A stretch of DNA of 64,000 nt from positions 248,001 through 312,000 of the forward strand of contig CAOLHI010000357.1 of the NCBI GenBank assembly GCA_948474755.1. Reading direction: 5' to 3'. Positions within the stretch are counted from its first letter, which is position 1. Each line of letters opens with the position of its first letter. Below the pieces are notes generated by a model that saw only the letters and a program-made list of their open reading frames with translations, searched no databases and was not told where the DNA came from. Below, piece by piece: positions 12,251 to 23,293 of this stretch. Source of the DNA: Ctenosaura bakeri (taxonomy: Eukaryota; Chordata; Lepidosauria; Squamata; Iguanidae). The translations under genes and the position numbers were made by a program.

Positions 12251-13377
12251 TAAAAGAGAAAGAGAACCTGTGCCTAAACAGAGCTGAAAAACAAAGATAG
12301 CCATACGAAGCTTTTTCTGGCAGCGTCCCAACCTACACACCTTCCATATCAAGTTGTACTGCAAACGACTGCAGCTTTAGGATAGAACATTGCAAATGGG
12401 ATAGAAATGGGAAAGTTAACAATAACATGGGGGGAAAACCATTTATATGGTACCATATTCAACAACTCCTGAGCCAACAAATTCTGAAGAAGCTTAGTAT
12501 TTCTTCACACTGACTATTCTCTCCTTTTGAATCCTGGCACCTGCCATGGACTGGAAAACTTTGAGAGAGGCAGAAGAGTGGAGAGGAGGAAGCCCTTAAG
12601 AACCTATAACAGGAGATCCAACAGAGCCTTTATGCCCACCAGCCCACAGCACACAGTTTTAAAAAAAACAACTCCTTTTCAATTTGGTGGTGAAAGGGCT
12701 TACAATTTTCTGCTTGAGAGCTCTAGGTGACTCTACTGAATTGAAGTGCTAGAGTTGGCAATAGAGAATGTATAGTCCACAAATCTCAGGGCGCACCATA
12801 AACCTTTGCTTAGTTCATTCTTGCGTGTGAAGACAATACTCTTCACATTTGCTTCCACCTGAGTGAGGTTACAAGAATTTTTAAAATATGTTTTTATAAT
12901 TTTTATGTATTTATTTGTTTATTTTCACGTTTCATGACATTAGGTCAAAATTTCATGAACACTTTTTTCACACAAGCATTTAATTTTGCATAAAATATGC
13001 CATTTGCTCAGAAAATGCAATGTTCTGAGCCAAAAGCTCAAACATAGTTGTGGAAAATATGTTTGTTGCTCAAAAAAGAGTCCTTTTGTTCAATTATCTT
13101 GTTGTGCTATTGCTACTACAAATCCTGGCCTTCTTGTTTTTTGACAAGGTCAAGAGAAACTTGCAACAGTTCAGTTTTTTCAGTGGGACATCCTGGCATG
13201 TCAAGGTATTCTTTATTGCTGAGGATTAGAATATTTGCAAATATTCTTTGCACACCTATCGTAGATCTTACCAATATGTCTTTGAAGTAGCTAGCTAGCT
13301 AGCTTACTTGTCTGCTTGCTTGCTTTCTGGACAACAACTGCCTACTTCTCTGTCTGCCTGTCCATCCATCCATCCAT
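12251..13377. other. Unique DNA, no gene seen
   Basis: No transposon with definable ends. Open frames at 12,527-12,730 and 13,048-13,290 have no motif. Short (TAGC)n, (TTGC)n and (CCAT)n microsatellites lie at 13,288-13,377 just before a LINE tail. Confidence 0.4.
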
Positions 13378-13445
13378 CATTTTATTTATACCCTACCTTT
13401 TCCCCAAAGCTGGCAGTCAAAGCAGCTTACAAGATAAAAAGAATA
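13378..13445 (-). mobile_element. LINE 3' tail scrap (L2/CR1-like)
   Basis: tttatttataccctaccttt followed by agcagcttacaagataaa is the reverse complement of the 'taagctgctttg...aggtagggtataaataaa' tail common to L2-type LINE 3' ends in squamates. The fragment is about 70 bp and abuts a CCAT microsatellite. Confidence 0.6.
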
Positions 13446-13520
13446 ATATACAGTATATCTATAGCAGCAGAATTTGAAATCAGATCAGGAGACAAAATAC
13501 AAATAACTAATTACACATAC

Positions 13521-13704
13521 ATTGTTGTTGTGTGCCTTCAAGTCATTATGCTGACCCTAAGGCAAACTTATCATGGGGTTTTCTAGGATGGAAAGTGTGT
13601 GGCATGCCCAGGGTCACCCACTGGGATTCCATGGCAGAGCGGGGAATCAAACCCTGGTGTCCAGGGTCATACTCTAACACTCAAACCACTGCACCATGCT
13701 GGTA
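13521..13704 (-). mobile_element. tRNA-headed SINE, near full length
   Basis: Read on the minus strand the element starts with ccagcatggtgcagtggttt, a tRNA-like head with a B box in gggtttgattccc, continues with gggtgaccctgggcatgcca and ends in gacttgaaggcacacaacaa. It is the same family as 49,563-49,758. It carries a deletion inside the body and no clean target duplication. Confidence 0.85.
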
Positions 13705-13913
13705 GTTACCCATAATTGCTGTATTTTTCCAATAATGAAGATACAACAACTATAAATGAGAGTTCATAGGAGATACTTTCACTTCTTTGTAGTGCAATCA
13801 TAACTTTTTAGTTATTTTTATAGGTACTGGGGTGTGGTTTTACTAAACAGGAGTTGACATTATGGTTCATGCCTCTCATGAATCCATGGCAATGACCAGT
13901 AAAGGGGAATGTG

Positions 13914-14619
13914 GTGGGTTTTTTTTAACTTTATTTTTATTAGCAAAAACCCAGAGATATTTCAAAGTAACAATCATGTGTTAAGTATTATTGTGAGCAC
14001 AAAATACAAATATCAGAAAAACATAATTTACTTTTCCTGGCATCTTCCTTCTTATATGTTTTCAGTGTTTTTGGGATCTATGATCTTTGATCTGCGTCCC
14101 TCTTCTTGTTGTTCAGTTTCTTTTGCTGATTTGATTTCTGAACTGTAAATAAAATATTGTGTTAAATCTGAATAAATTTAATTCCCTCACACTCTCAATG
14201 GAGAGGAAAATGATATTTGTCTCTTTGTACTTATACTTCCCTACAATACCTCTAAGTCAGTTTGTTCTGCACTTAACATAACTATTCCTCCTTTTTTTAA
14301 ATCTTGGTCCTTTGGATATATTGAGATTTCAAGGTAGCTTGATATCTTAGAAAGTAAAGATCAAAGGAGCAATTGGACTCCTTTAACTAAAGTTAGCAAT
14401 GGTAATGAAGGTTGATCAACAATTAATCTTCCCCATTTTTGTCAGAGGAATTCTGGAACAGGCAACCATTGATCACTTATTTTATCTAGTTTCCCTTTAA
14501 TCCTACAGGTTAAAAGATCTTGGTCTTTCATTTCAATGGTTTTTATCAGCCATTGCTCAACTGTGGGAATTTCTGGATCTTTCCAAAGTTTTGCTAGGAA
14601 CAGTCTAGCTGCAGTGACA
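13914..14619 (-). mobile_element. 5'-truncated L1 LINE with candidate target duplication
   Basis: The sense strand is minus. Homology starts inside the C-terminal part of ORF2 and runs through a 3' UTR to an A-rich end (rc of tttttttaactttattttta). The 13-mer aaaggggaatgtg flanks both sides (13,901-13,913 and 14,620-14,632), and the L1-like protein begins exactly inside the second copy, so it is probably the target-site duplication. About 0.7 kb of a roughly 6-kb element remains. Confidence 0.8.
14442..14619 (-). pseudogene. L1 ORF2 C-terminal fragment
   Basis: The frame reads TAARLFLAKLWKDPEIPTVE and then QWLIKTIEMKDQDLLTCRI, which matches the conserved 'AAR..(I/A)AK.WK...IPT.EEW..K' segment near the C terminus of L1 ORF2 proteins. 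This region lies after the reverse transcriptase and before the terminal Cys-rich part. Only about 60 residues survive, ending in a stop near 14,442. It encodes no active domain. Confidence 0.8.
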
Positions 14620-14926
14620 AAAGGGGAATGTGTTTTATGCAAAAGACCAGACATATGTAGCATTTAGCTCTGGCTATATTTTAATTAGAATTATTAATCT
14701 AAAATATTAATTATGAATTTATTTTAATTATTTTAAGTTACATTACAGTTGAGAAATAGAACTGTTTGTCAGAATTACCTTTTGTATGGGAAAAAACCCG
14801 ATGCAACTATAGTAACTACTCAGGGATGTGGAACTATAACTGTAACAGACAATTTCAAAGTAACTTTCTGAGATCTGCAAGCAGTATATAAACTACTATT
14901 TTATGGATATTTTTGATATCACAGTA

Positions 14927-15304
14927 CAGTCAGCCCTCCATGTTTGCGGATTCACTTTCGCAGATTTGCTTATTCACGGATTACTTGCTGTCACCTTTGC
15001 TGCCTCCCTATGCCATATTTAATAGGGACTGCAAGCCTTGTGAGACTGTGAAACTGCAAACGAGGCTTGTAAGTCCCTATTAAAAATGGTGTGGGGCAGT
15101 AGTGGAGGTGGTAGTAAGCCCCACCAGCCAGCCACTTCTGCCTTGTGAAGAAACCCTGATGCCTCAAAGGAATCCATGGTGGGTTGAATATGGTGATCAT
15201 ACTTTTTTCTGTGTTAAATATGGTTTGGGAGGAGTTATTCACATTCATTTCACTTTCACAGGGGTCCTGTGTCCCTAACCTTAGTGAATGTGGAGGGATG
15301 ACTG
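14927..15304. mobile_element. pogo/Tigger-like non-autonomous DNA transposon
   Basis: The left end cagtcagccctccatgtttg pairs with the inverted right end cagtcatccctccacattca. TA lies directly outside both ends (14,925-14,926 and just after 15,304; the right edge is good to about 1 bp). Inside is a second inverted pair around 15,010-15,080 (ttaatagggactgcaagcct and aggcttgtaagtccctatta). Same family as 4,992-5,476. No transposase remains. Confidence 0.85.
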
Positions 15305-17453
15305 TACTGTCAAAAATTACAAATATTGATCATGCAAGTCACCATTCTTACCAAAAGATACAAAACACTGACCATGAATTCTTTAAAGGACAGTTGCTGA
15401 TTACCACACCAACATATACTTTCTGAGCATTTCTCCTTAAAGTCTCAGTCAAATATGCAAATAAATGCTTTTTAAAACTGGCTTATTTCCCAGTTCTGAG
15501 ATGGGGAAATGCCATTTGACATTTCAGCAAATACAGTCTCACCTCATTTATTGATAAATGATATCAAGCTGAATATTTATTTTAAAAAAACACACACTTG
15601 AGCCAGTAAGTCATTGTTTCTTAACACCTGCGCTTTGAATGCTAGAATAAGATAAAGTTGGGCATAGAAAGGAAAGTAGGAGTGAATGTTTCTTTCTTTA
15701 CAGTCAGATGGGGGTGTAGGCCATATGACAAACACCTGGGTAAGCATGTGTTGATGAAGCAAACTACTCCTGAATGCTGAATATACGTGGGGAGGAAGCA
15801 GGCTGCACCACACTCAGAAACAGAGGGATATAAATCACATTCCTCACAGTTCCAGGGGGCCTTTCTACCAGTATGATGACTGGTCCATCTCTAGAAGCCC
15901 TGGTCCATCTCTAGCGCTACCAGCAACATCTCGGTTAAACCCGTCATCTAAAAATTACAATCCAATTCCAGTACCAGGCTGACCAGAGTTATGTCCAAAA
16001 TATTTACCAGAGCCTCAAGAAACAAAACACAGGGCTTCTTTTAAGCAAACTGAAATATTTCATGGGATTAAAGTCAGACACAATGCCAATTATATCTTTA
16101 GGCCTACATGGTATATTTCAGAAGAGGCTGTTAATTAAGTATAAAAAGCAATGCATTGCTGTTTCACTGTAATTTGTTATCCCAATCACTGAAAAGTCAA
16201 CATCAGAAAGGCTGTTTTCTTATATGAATTCATCTCACTTATTCTAAATTAATTCTAGCACCATATCTATATTACATCATACAAGAATTAAGTTATACAA
16301 CAATATTCTTTACTGGAAATGTAAAAATATAAATTAGTTTCTTTTAGTCATTTGAATTAATTCTGAGATAGTCTTCCAACATCTCTAAAATAAACCAGCA
16401 CTGTGTGCAATCAGGTGAAACAAGGCATCTGCTTATTCAGACAATGCTCACATTAATCTTTTCCTTATGTAGCACCTTTAATCTAAAAGGGAATTCTGAA
16501 ATGTATCTAGCATAAGTATGGAATACAATATAGGATAATATAGAGATATTAAACCTCATTGGCTTTTCCAGTGTTTAAGTTCGACACTGAGTTAAATCTA
16601 GATATATTGCAATCAATAGGATTTAAGAAACTTTTTTCCCCTCAAGATTATATTCACAGTAGGGATGTAAATGCTTAACTATCAAATTCTTGTATGAAAG
16701 GAAGAATAATTATGGTGGTTTCTCTCCTAACAAATATTCCTCCACAGTAATAATAAAATAAAAAAATGTAGGTTTTTTTGGTGCAAAAATCCTATGTTCT
16801 GCACAGGGGGAAAAACAGTTTCCTGCACATATACAAAAACTCACAATGTTTTCTTGTATTATTTTATTTCTTCTGTGCAGGAAATCTACCTTGATATCCC
16901 AACCCTGGAAAAAAGAGTCCAAACACATGAACTTGGTTTAACTAAGAGCCACCTTTACTGAATTTATTAATTTTTTTATTTAACTATTTACAAGTTATGG
17001 GGCTTGGAGGAAGCAGCAAGAGGAAAAATGCAGGACCATCTGAGGTCAGGTGACAAACCACTGTTCACCCTCCCCCCCAACCTTCCCTCAGGCAAACCTC
17101 CTGAGCCCGTCGAGCCACTCAGTTGCTCGTCAGCTGTTCTATAAGAGGGGGTTCACCCAGGGTAACTCCTGCCGAAGTTGCAGGAGCCTTCAGACAGGAG
17201 TTCAATCCGAGGGTTACCTCAAGGGGGCACTACCTTCCTCACCCACTAGGTCACATGACTCAAGAGGTGGATTCGGAGGCTTCCCCTACACCCAAAGTGG
17301 GTGCCCAAGGCAGCCACCAGAGTTGTTACTTTTCCCCTTAACTGTTAGATGAATGCCTAGTTAAATGGCCGCATCCCAGCAAACTTTCCTGGTTCCAATC
17401 AGAGTGTGAGGTAGGCAGAAAAAAACCCCCCACAAAGTGTGTGTGTGTGGGGG
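15305..17453. other. Mostly unique DNA, GC-rich from 17,050
   Basis: 15,305-16,930 is A+T-rich without definable repeats, apart from a ctgcacag-rich patch at 16,770-16,890. From about 17,050 to 17,450 the sequence turns GC-rich and keeps several CpG (gcccgtcgagccactcagtt). It probably belongs to an older repeat into which the 17,454-18,340 LTR inserted. Open frames there show no domain. Confidence 0.4.
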
Positions 17454-17885
17454 TGTTACTGCGGTTCAGGCCTACCCGGAGATAGCACTTGATATCACTT
17501 TGATATCAAATGATTCGGCTTTCCTTTGCCACCCTGCTCCACCTGTTTGTGAGGCTTCTGGACAAGCATGTAAACAGGCACAGCTGATAATTGCTGGGCA
17601 TTCCATTCTCCACCCAGGCAGGCTGGACAGAGCCGGTTCGTCGCTTCAGGGACCTCTCCGGCAAACACCTCATTGCATATGCATGATATTAACAAAGGCT
17701 CCCTGCCCCGAGCAGGTAACCTGAAAAAGCTGTACTAAGCGCTCCGCATTTGCACACTGGCTACACTATTATTAATTTGGCTGTAAGTCAATCATGCTAA
17801 ATTCTGACCTTTCCAAGACTTTGTCCCACGCCCAAAACGCATTGTTCTCACCGAGTAAGGTATGGCCTGCAGTCACAATTCACTC

Positions 17886-17892
17886 TATAAAA
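17886..17892 (+). promoter_or_regulatory. LTR TATA box
   Basis: tataaaa within cactctataaaaccccctga. It sits about 255 bp before the AATAAA of the same LTR, so transcription would start near 17,915 and R would be about 240 bp long. Confidence 0.7.
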
Positions 17893-18144
17893 CCCCCTGA
17901 TTCCGAGACCTTCCTCGGATCGCTCATAAGTTCCAGACCACCTTGCTGCCGATTTGTTCGGCGAGCTCCCCTCAGCGAACCATGCTGAGCTTCTTTCTTG
18001 CACTCCAACATCGCTCTCAAGGCCCAGGACTATGAGAAAAGTGTCGTATCACCCATTTCCCTCTGAAAATCCCTATTTCAAATTAATCTCTGATTCCCTT
18101 AGTTACCTGTGTGCCTGTGGTGTCTTTAATATTTGTCTATATTC

Positions 18145-18150
18145 AATAAA
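18145..18150 (+). terminator. LTR polyadenylation signal
   Basis: AATAAA in attcaataaaacatcaattt, followed within 20-30 bp by a T/G-rich stretch (ttttgttacttc). It fits the R/U5 border of the solo LTR. Confidence 0.7.
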
Positions 18151-18340
18151 ACATCAATTTTGTTACTTCAAACCATCTGGCTGCTTGGCTGACCTGACCC
18201 CATAGATGCTGGGTTGCAAGATCCTGCTGAGTTACCCTGCCTCTTGCTTTAGTGAGTGCTCCAGCTAATTTTCCCCAAAGTGTTGTTGTTGTTTCGTTAT
18301 TTAGGTGTCCCTCCCGGGACCCCCAGAGATCAGGGTAACA

Positions 18341-18990
18341 GGAGGATTCCTACCTGGCCCTGAAGCGGCCCAATACCGCACACTGCAATGAGGGTGGGAG
18401 GGGTGGGTTGCACCAAAGATTCAAAGAGACTACATGTGGGGCAAGCTGGGAATAAATAGACCTCTGCCCCGTCCCATCACGTGTGCAGACTGGTGCCGCC
18501 CGCGCCATCTGCCATTGGTGGACTCTTCTGGGGAAGGCATCAAACTCTTCCCCTCCAAGCAGTGAAGGCTGAGCATGTTCAGGAAGGCCTTCTGTACAGA
18601 AAATAGGTTTTTTTTAAAAAAAATCTTTACAATGTTTTGGAACATTTGAATACTGGGACAAAATTGCAGAAGATTCTCACTCATCTATTACTGATGGTCA
18701 GGAAACCTGTTTTTCCACCTGGGAACAAGTTGCTAATGCATATTCTTTCCTTCCCCAATCCAAAGTTTCTATTATATACCTGCTTTCCACAGACCCTGCT
18801 GACCTTCCTTTCTGGATTTAGAATTGTTTCAGTTACAAACTTCAAATTACTTCGAATACAACTGCACAGTGGTTTTGACCTTAATTGCCATTCTAGCTGC
18901 CAGTGCACGCTCTACATTCTGGTGATCAGTTGTATGTTACTTGCGATTTCACCCTATGCTCAAAAGCCCAGGGTATGGGTATAGGGAATA
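18341..18990. other. GC-rich then A+T-rich non-coding DNA
   Basis: 18,341-18,600 is GC-rich with CpGs (cgtcccatcacgtgtgcaga) and may be the other half of the repeat split by the solo LTR. 18,600-18,990 is A+T-rich. The open frame at 18,637-18,984 has no recognisable motif. Confidence 0.35.
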
Positions 18991-19279
18991 GAGTACTACC
19001 CCCGTATCTGCAGGGGATTTGTTCTGCTCCCCCCCCCGGATATGAGAATCCACGGATAGTACTGAATGTCGCAGCAATTGGGCCCTAGCCTTGAAGCTGG
19101 AGGCGGGAAAACAGCAGGCAGCATGATCCCACACTGCGCGCTGTTTTCCCACTGGGTGCCACAGGGATTAGGCCATGGGCCTGTGGCTGGAGGAGGGAAA
19201 ACAGCGGGCAGTGTGAACCCATGTTGCCCACTGTTTTCAACCATGGATAACTGAATCTGCGGATATGGGGCTCGTACTG
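18991..19279. mobile_element. pogo/Tigger-like MITE, second subfamily
   Basis: The left end gagtactacccccgtatctg pairs with the inverted right end cagtacgagccccatatccg, and both ends abut TA (18,989-18,990 and 19,280-19,281). The 289-bp unit holds a direct duplication: ggaggcgggaaaacagcagg near 19,100 and ggaggagggaaaacagcggg near 19,190. The ends differ from the 4.99 and 14.9 kb units, so this is another family. No transposase is present. Confidence 0.85.
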
Positions 19280-20231
19280 TATATACTTTCTCTTCCTTCC
19301 CCTAATTTTCATTTCTAGAAGGCTGAAGTTACAGAGTTCTTATTAAACCACATAAATTACAATTAAAAAAATACAGCTGATGATCCTTATGAAGTCAACA
19401 TAAGCAGCATGTTTTCACTGTAATTTACCTTATGCTATAATAAAAGGTAAGTCATGAACCTGTTGTTTACATGCTGTTCCTACCAAGGTGTTCTAAAAAT
19501 GAAATGAGCTGCCTTGCTCTCTAAATCTAAATTCTGCACAAATTCTCTATTCTGAATAAATACTGCTGAAATCATGTGGGCGTCCATTTCAATAGTATGA
19601 AATAGACGTGAATGCTGCAAACAGACCAAGATACAGTGGCTTAAGGATTCTTCTTATTCCAGCAAAAGACTATCCTGAGGACATAACAAAGTGTTCATGA
19701 CTGTGCTTTTAGGCCACACTGTAATAGCAACTAAACCATTTGTAAGATATCAATTACGTGAAGTGCTTTGGGAAAATAAAATGCTGTGTTGCAAGGATGC
19801 TAATGGAAACTTTAAAAATGTACTCCATCTTTTCTCTTTTTCAAACAACTCTAGATATGCTGCACAAATTTAAACACCTGATTTTTTTTTAATACTGCAA
19901 AATGAACTTCCCTCCCCTACAACCAAAATAACTTGGATGTTGTATTCACTGGCAATATTTTCAACTGTAGGAAAATAACCTGAGAATAATAATTCATTTG
20001 TATTCAGACTCAGATTTAAATGGAGTATGGCAAAGTAGAGGGAGGGAATTCCTGGAGGTCTGGTAAGAGGGGAACATGAATTCTCATCTACATCCTGACC
20101 ATCTCTCTCCCAGACCACTGTAATCTCTGAACTGTTCGGTGAGCTTGATCTCCCAGTTTATTGTTATATCTTTGTTGGCCTCCTGCAAGCCTGAGCAATT
20201 CATCTCTGTTGCTCTTCTGATCACACGACAC
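19280..20231. other. Unique DNA, no gene seen
   Basis: A+T-rich sequence without definable repeat ends. Frames at 19,691-19,873 and 19,870-20,118 have no motif. Confidence 0.45.
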
Positions 20232-21093
20232 CAGTGATGTATTTAAGTCTTTTGCTCCAAGTCTCAAGTCAAGTCTCAAGTCTCTACCTTCAAGATTCAA
20301 GTCTAGCCTCAAGTCCTTGAAGATATTTTCAAGTCAAGTCTCAAGTTTGGGAGCCAACTTTATATCCCAACCTGTATTCCAGCATTTCTGGACAGAATAA
20401 AATAAAAGTCAGTTTTAACAATTTAAGCAGAGTCAGCCTTCCACATTTGTGATTTTGCCATCTGCAGCTTTGGAAGTGGAAAATAGGATTCTTTTTACTC
20501 CCCCTTCTCAAAGCTGGAGGTTTTTGTGCCAATGGGTGTTAAGAATCTACAGCTTTGAAAGTGAGGAATAGGATCCTTCTTACTCCCCATTACTGAAGTT
20601 TCAAAAGCTTTAGAAGGATTGATCCTTCCTCTTCAAGCCTCTTGCCTAACACATTTGCTGTTCCCCTCTGAGAAATGCACCTTGCACTCTGGGGATGAGT
20701 CTTGTCTTCTGCTCTTAGGAAAAGTTTTAGAAGGCTCCTTCAATATGCAGCAGGGACAAGCTGCCAAGCAGATCTCAACCTTACTTCAAGTCCTTTGCCT
20801 AACCCATTTGCTGTTCCTCTCTGAGAAATGTGCCCACAATTTGGGTTTGGGACAGATTGTCATGTGACCAGTAAGCAAAAAGAGAGGGAAGCACTGTTCA
20901 AAGTTGTAAGGTTTCTGAATGAATGTGCTATGTTACTGAAACAAGGGCAGCAAGTCAGTCACTAAAAATATACAGGTCTCAAGTCAAATGAAGTCAGGGC
21001 ATCATTTATTGCTGAGTCAAGTCTGAGTTGAGTCACTGAAGCAACTTAAGCCCAACTTGAGTCCAAGTCAGTCAACTCAAGTCTACATCACTG
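20232..21093. mobile_element. Complete non-autonomous hAT element
   Basis: The left end cagtgatgtatttaagtctt matches the inverted right end cagtgatgtagacttgagtt. The flanking octamers cacgacac (20,224-20,231) and catgacac (21,094-21,101) agree at seven of eight positions, the 8-bp target duplication of hAT transposons. Both sub-terminal regions are built of 'caagtctc' units, as in known 'CAGTG...ACTCAAGTC' hAT families. The interior has two imperfect direct repeats: ggattctttttactcccc/ggatccttcttactcccc and acatttgctgttcccctctg/cccatttgctgttcctctct. No transposase domain is found. Confidence 0.88.
20245..20345. repeat. caagtctc sub-terminal minisatellite
   Basis: caagtctc/caagtcaagtctcaagtc units recur about ten times. 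The inverse-oriented counterpart lies at 20,970-21,080. Sub-terminal repeats of this sort are typical hAT transposase-binding sites; here that role is inferred. Confidence 0.75.
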
Positions 21094-21101
21094 CATGACA
21101 C

Positions 21102-22723
21102 TCTTTAAAACTGGCCTTCTAACTTCCTGTTTGCTAATGCTCCAGCAAAAACATCTTGCCCTTTACTTTTAGGATCTTCCACATTCTTCAAAGACCCACC
21201 TTTTTCTATGCCTCCTTTGCCTCAACCCCTAGGTCTCCTGCCCTATTACAACATAGCCTTAAAAAAAAGTCTAAATACATAACTGTATATTCTTTCTGTT
21301 TTTACTCCTTACTCCACTTTTCTACCAGTCCTCTACTCTTTCCTCCCTGGGAACCTAGGCAGGTCTCCTCTTACACTTTCTACTCAGTTTAACCTTAAGG
21401 AGCTGACTTCTTTTACTCTAATTAGTATCTTGCACAGTGATGGTACAATACACATAACAAATTCAGAACATTTTCACACCATATTTTCCAACTTAGTCCT
21501 GCATCCACCAGGTATAGATTTTATTAGTGGTACGTAACTGCACTTTCAGAGGTATAACAAGAATAAACATGGTGCATGATTCCATCTTGTGAGTCATGTT
21601 GCCCAGCACTGAAAGAAGATTTTACAGTAATGCCTAAATCTAATACATGTTATTTATTGCAGAACATCCACAACTAAAATTCTACAGCAGTATTCCAACT
21701 TAATATCAGTACCTCTGAATAAGCTATGAGCTGAAACACAGTCAGAATAGTCAGTATGCATAAAAATCTATCACAGTTGTAAACTGCAAAGGATAAAGCT
21801 ATTGTGCCATCTCCTCCTGTCTGCTGAATGCTCACAAACATAGCATGCAGTAATTCATATGCTGGTTATATCAACTGTAAATTTATTTATTTATTTGCAG
21901 CACTGTCTTGAAGACACTGGATAATATAAGAAATTTTCAATTTTTTCATTTATACATTCGCTGTATAGTAAACAATGCTACATAATGATTTCAATATCAC
22001 TCAAAACGCATTTTTCCAATCATTATCACTAGAATACTCAGCTACCTAGAATGAAATGGCTAATGGGGCTCAGTATTTGCATCCTATGCATTATTAAATG
22101 CAGCTCTCAATTTTTGTTGTTGTTGTTGAGACCTAATTATCAAGATCCAATTTACCCCCTCCAAGGAAGATGTCTGCAGCCTTTCTAAAAGTAATAACTG
22201 TAATATATTATGCTAATTAAGCTCACACGAACATTGCTTTTGTTTCAATAGGATGAATTAGAAGGGTGGTTGTTGCAATTAAGCCTAGCAATTTCACTTC
22301 TATATTTATCATGTATGTTTATCATAAACAGTTTAAAGAATTAGGAAATAGAAGATACTTCAACAGCAATTTTTAATAGACATTTGCAACTATAGTTTCA
22401 TTCAGAATCATGACAATACATAATGGCATCTCACCATCCGGTTTGTCCATAACAAACTCGTAACAATTTTTATCCTCTCCCTTGTTCCAAGTGGTATTTG
22501 TTTTCTGGAAAATGTAAGCATTAACTGATGTCTTTAGCTTTTTTCCGCCTTTTTTTCTGAAGAGAACTGTGTGTAGTATGAAATTTTAAGCATCTTCACT
22601 AAGAATTAAATCCCACTGAGTTCAATGAGATGACATATTCCTAAGTAAAGCTGCATAGAAGTTTACCATCAAGCATTGTTTGCTCATCTTCCTTTCTTTT
22701 CTTTTTTCTCTCACTTCCTTTAG
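21102..22723. other. Unique A+T-rich DNA, candidate conserved region
   Basis: No transposon ends or gene. 22,050-22,560 has mixed composition, several taat-type homeodomain-like cores (gctaattaagctcacac) and no repeat, so it could be a conserved non-coding element. Frame 21,156-21,392 is Ser/Phe-rich without a motif. Confidence 0.4.
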
Positions 22724-22988
22724 TTATATCCCTCCTTTTCTCCAAGAGTGGGATTCAAGTTAGCTTACAAGATAGAAAGAAGTTCAGGAAATACCACATT
22801 CAAAAGTTAAGATGAAACAATATTAACTTGTTTACAGAATTAAAATAATATAGAAGGCTAATTTAAAAGCACAGATCAAAAATAATTGTGAAAAGAAAAC
22901 CCATTATGTAAAACAATCAGTTCTCAAACACCTGCTGGAATTGACAAGTATCCACCTGACGATGAAAAGACAGCAAATAGGGAGTAGC

Positions 22989-23245
22989 AAGGGAGTTCCA
23001 GGGCCTGAGAGTAGCCACAGAAAAGGCCCTCTCCTGCATTCCTACCAACTGTATCTATAAAGGTGGTGGAACTGGGAGAAGCAGCTCTCCCAAAGATCTT
23101 AAGAATTCATGCAGCGTCAAAAGACAAGGAGGGAGTTCCAAAGTCTGAGAACAGCTACTGAGAAGCTCTCTCCCATGTTTCCACTAAACATGCTTGGAAA
23201 GGCAGCGGGACAAAGCGAACAGCCTCCCCTAGAGCCTGTGTGGAC
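22989..23245 (-). repeat. Tandem block inside the L2 3' UTR
   Basis: ggagttccagggcctgagag (about 22,992) and ggagttccaaagtctgagaa (about 23,132) each start a unit of about 110-140 bp that continues with agccacagaaaaggccctct / agctactgagaagctctctc and a ggtggtgg or ggcagcgg box. The two copies are clearly diverged, so the duplication is old or part of the family consensus. Confidence 0.65.
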
Positions 23246-23293
23246 AGGTTCTTATAAGATGATACAGTCCTTCAAATAGCCAGGACTCAAACT

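Larger units (their letters stand above)
17454..18340 (+). mobile_element. Solo LTR of retroviral type
   Basis: The 887-bp unit begins TGTTAC and ends GTAACA, a perfect 6-bp inverted terminal repeat with the TG...CA ends of LTRs. Inside, in order, are a U3-like GC-rich part, a TATA box (tataaaa, 17,886-17,892), a CpG-containing R region and AATAAA (18,145-18,150), then a U5-like part. The outside pentamers ggggg and ggagg match at four of five positions, a possible target duplication. No primer-binding site, gag, pol or env follows, so it is a solo LTR left by recombination. TATA and AATAAA spacing fits a class-I (gamma-like) endogenous retrovirus, but that is inference. Confidence 0.75.
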
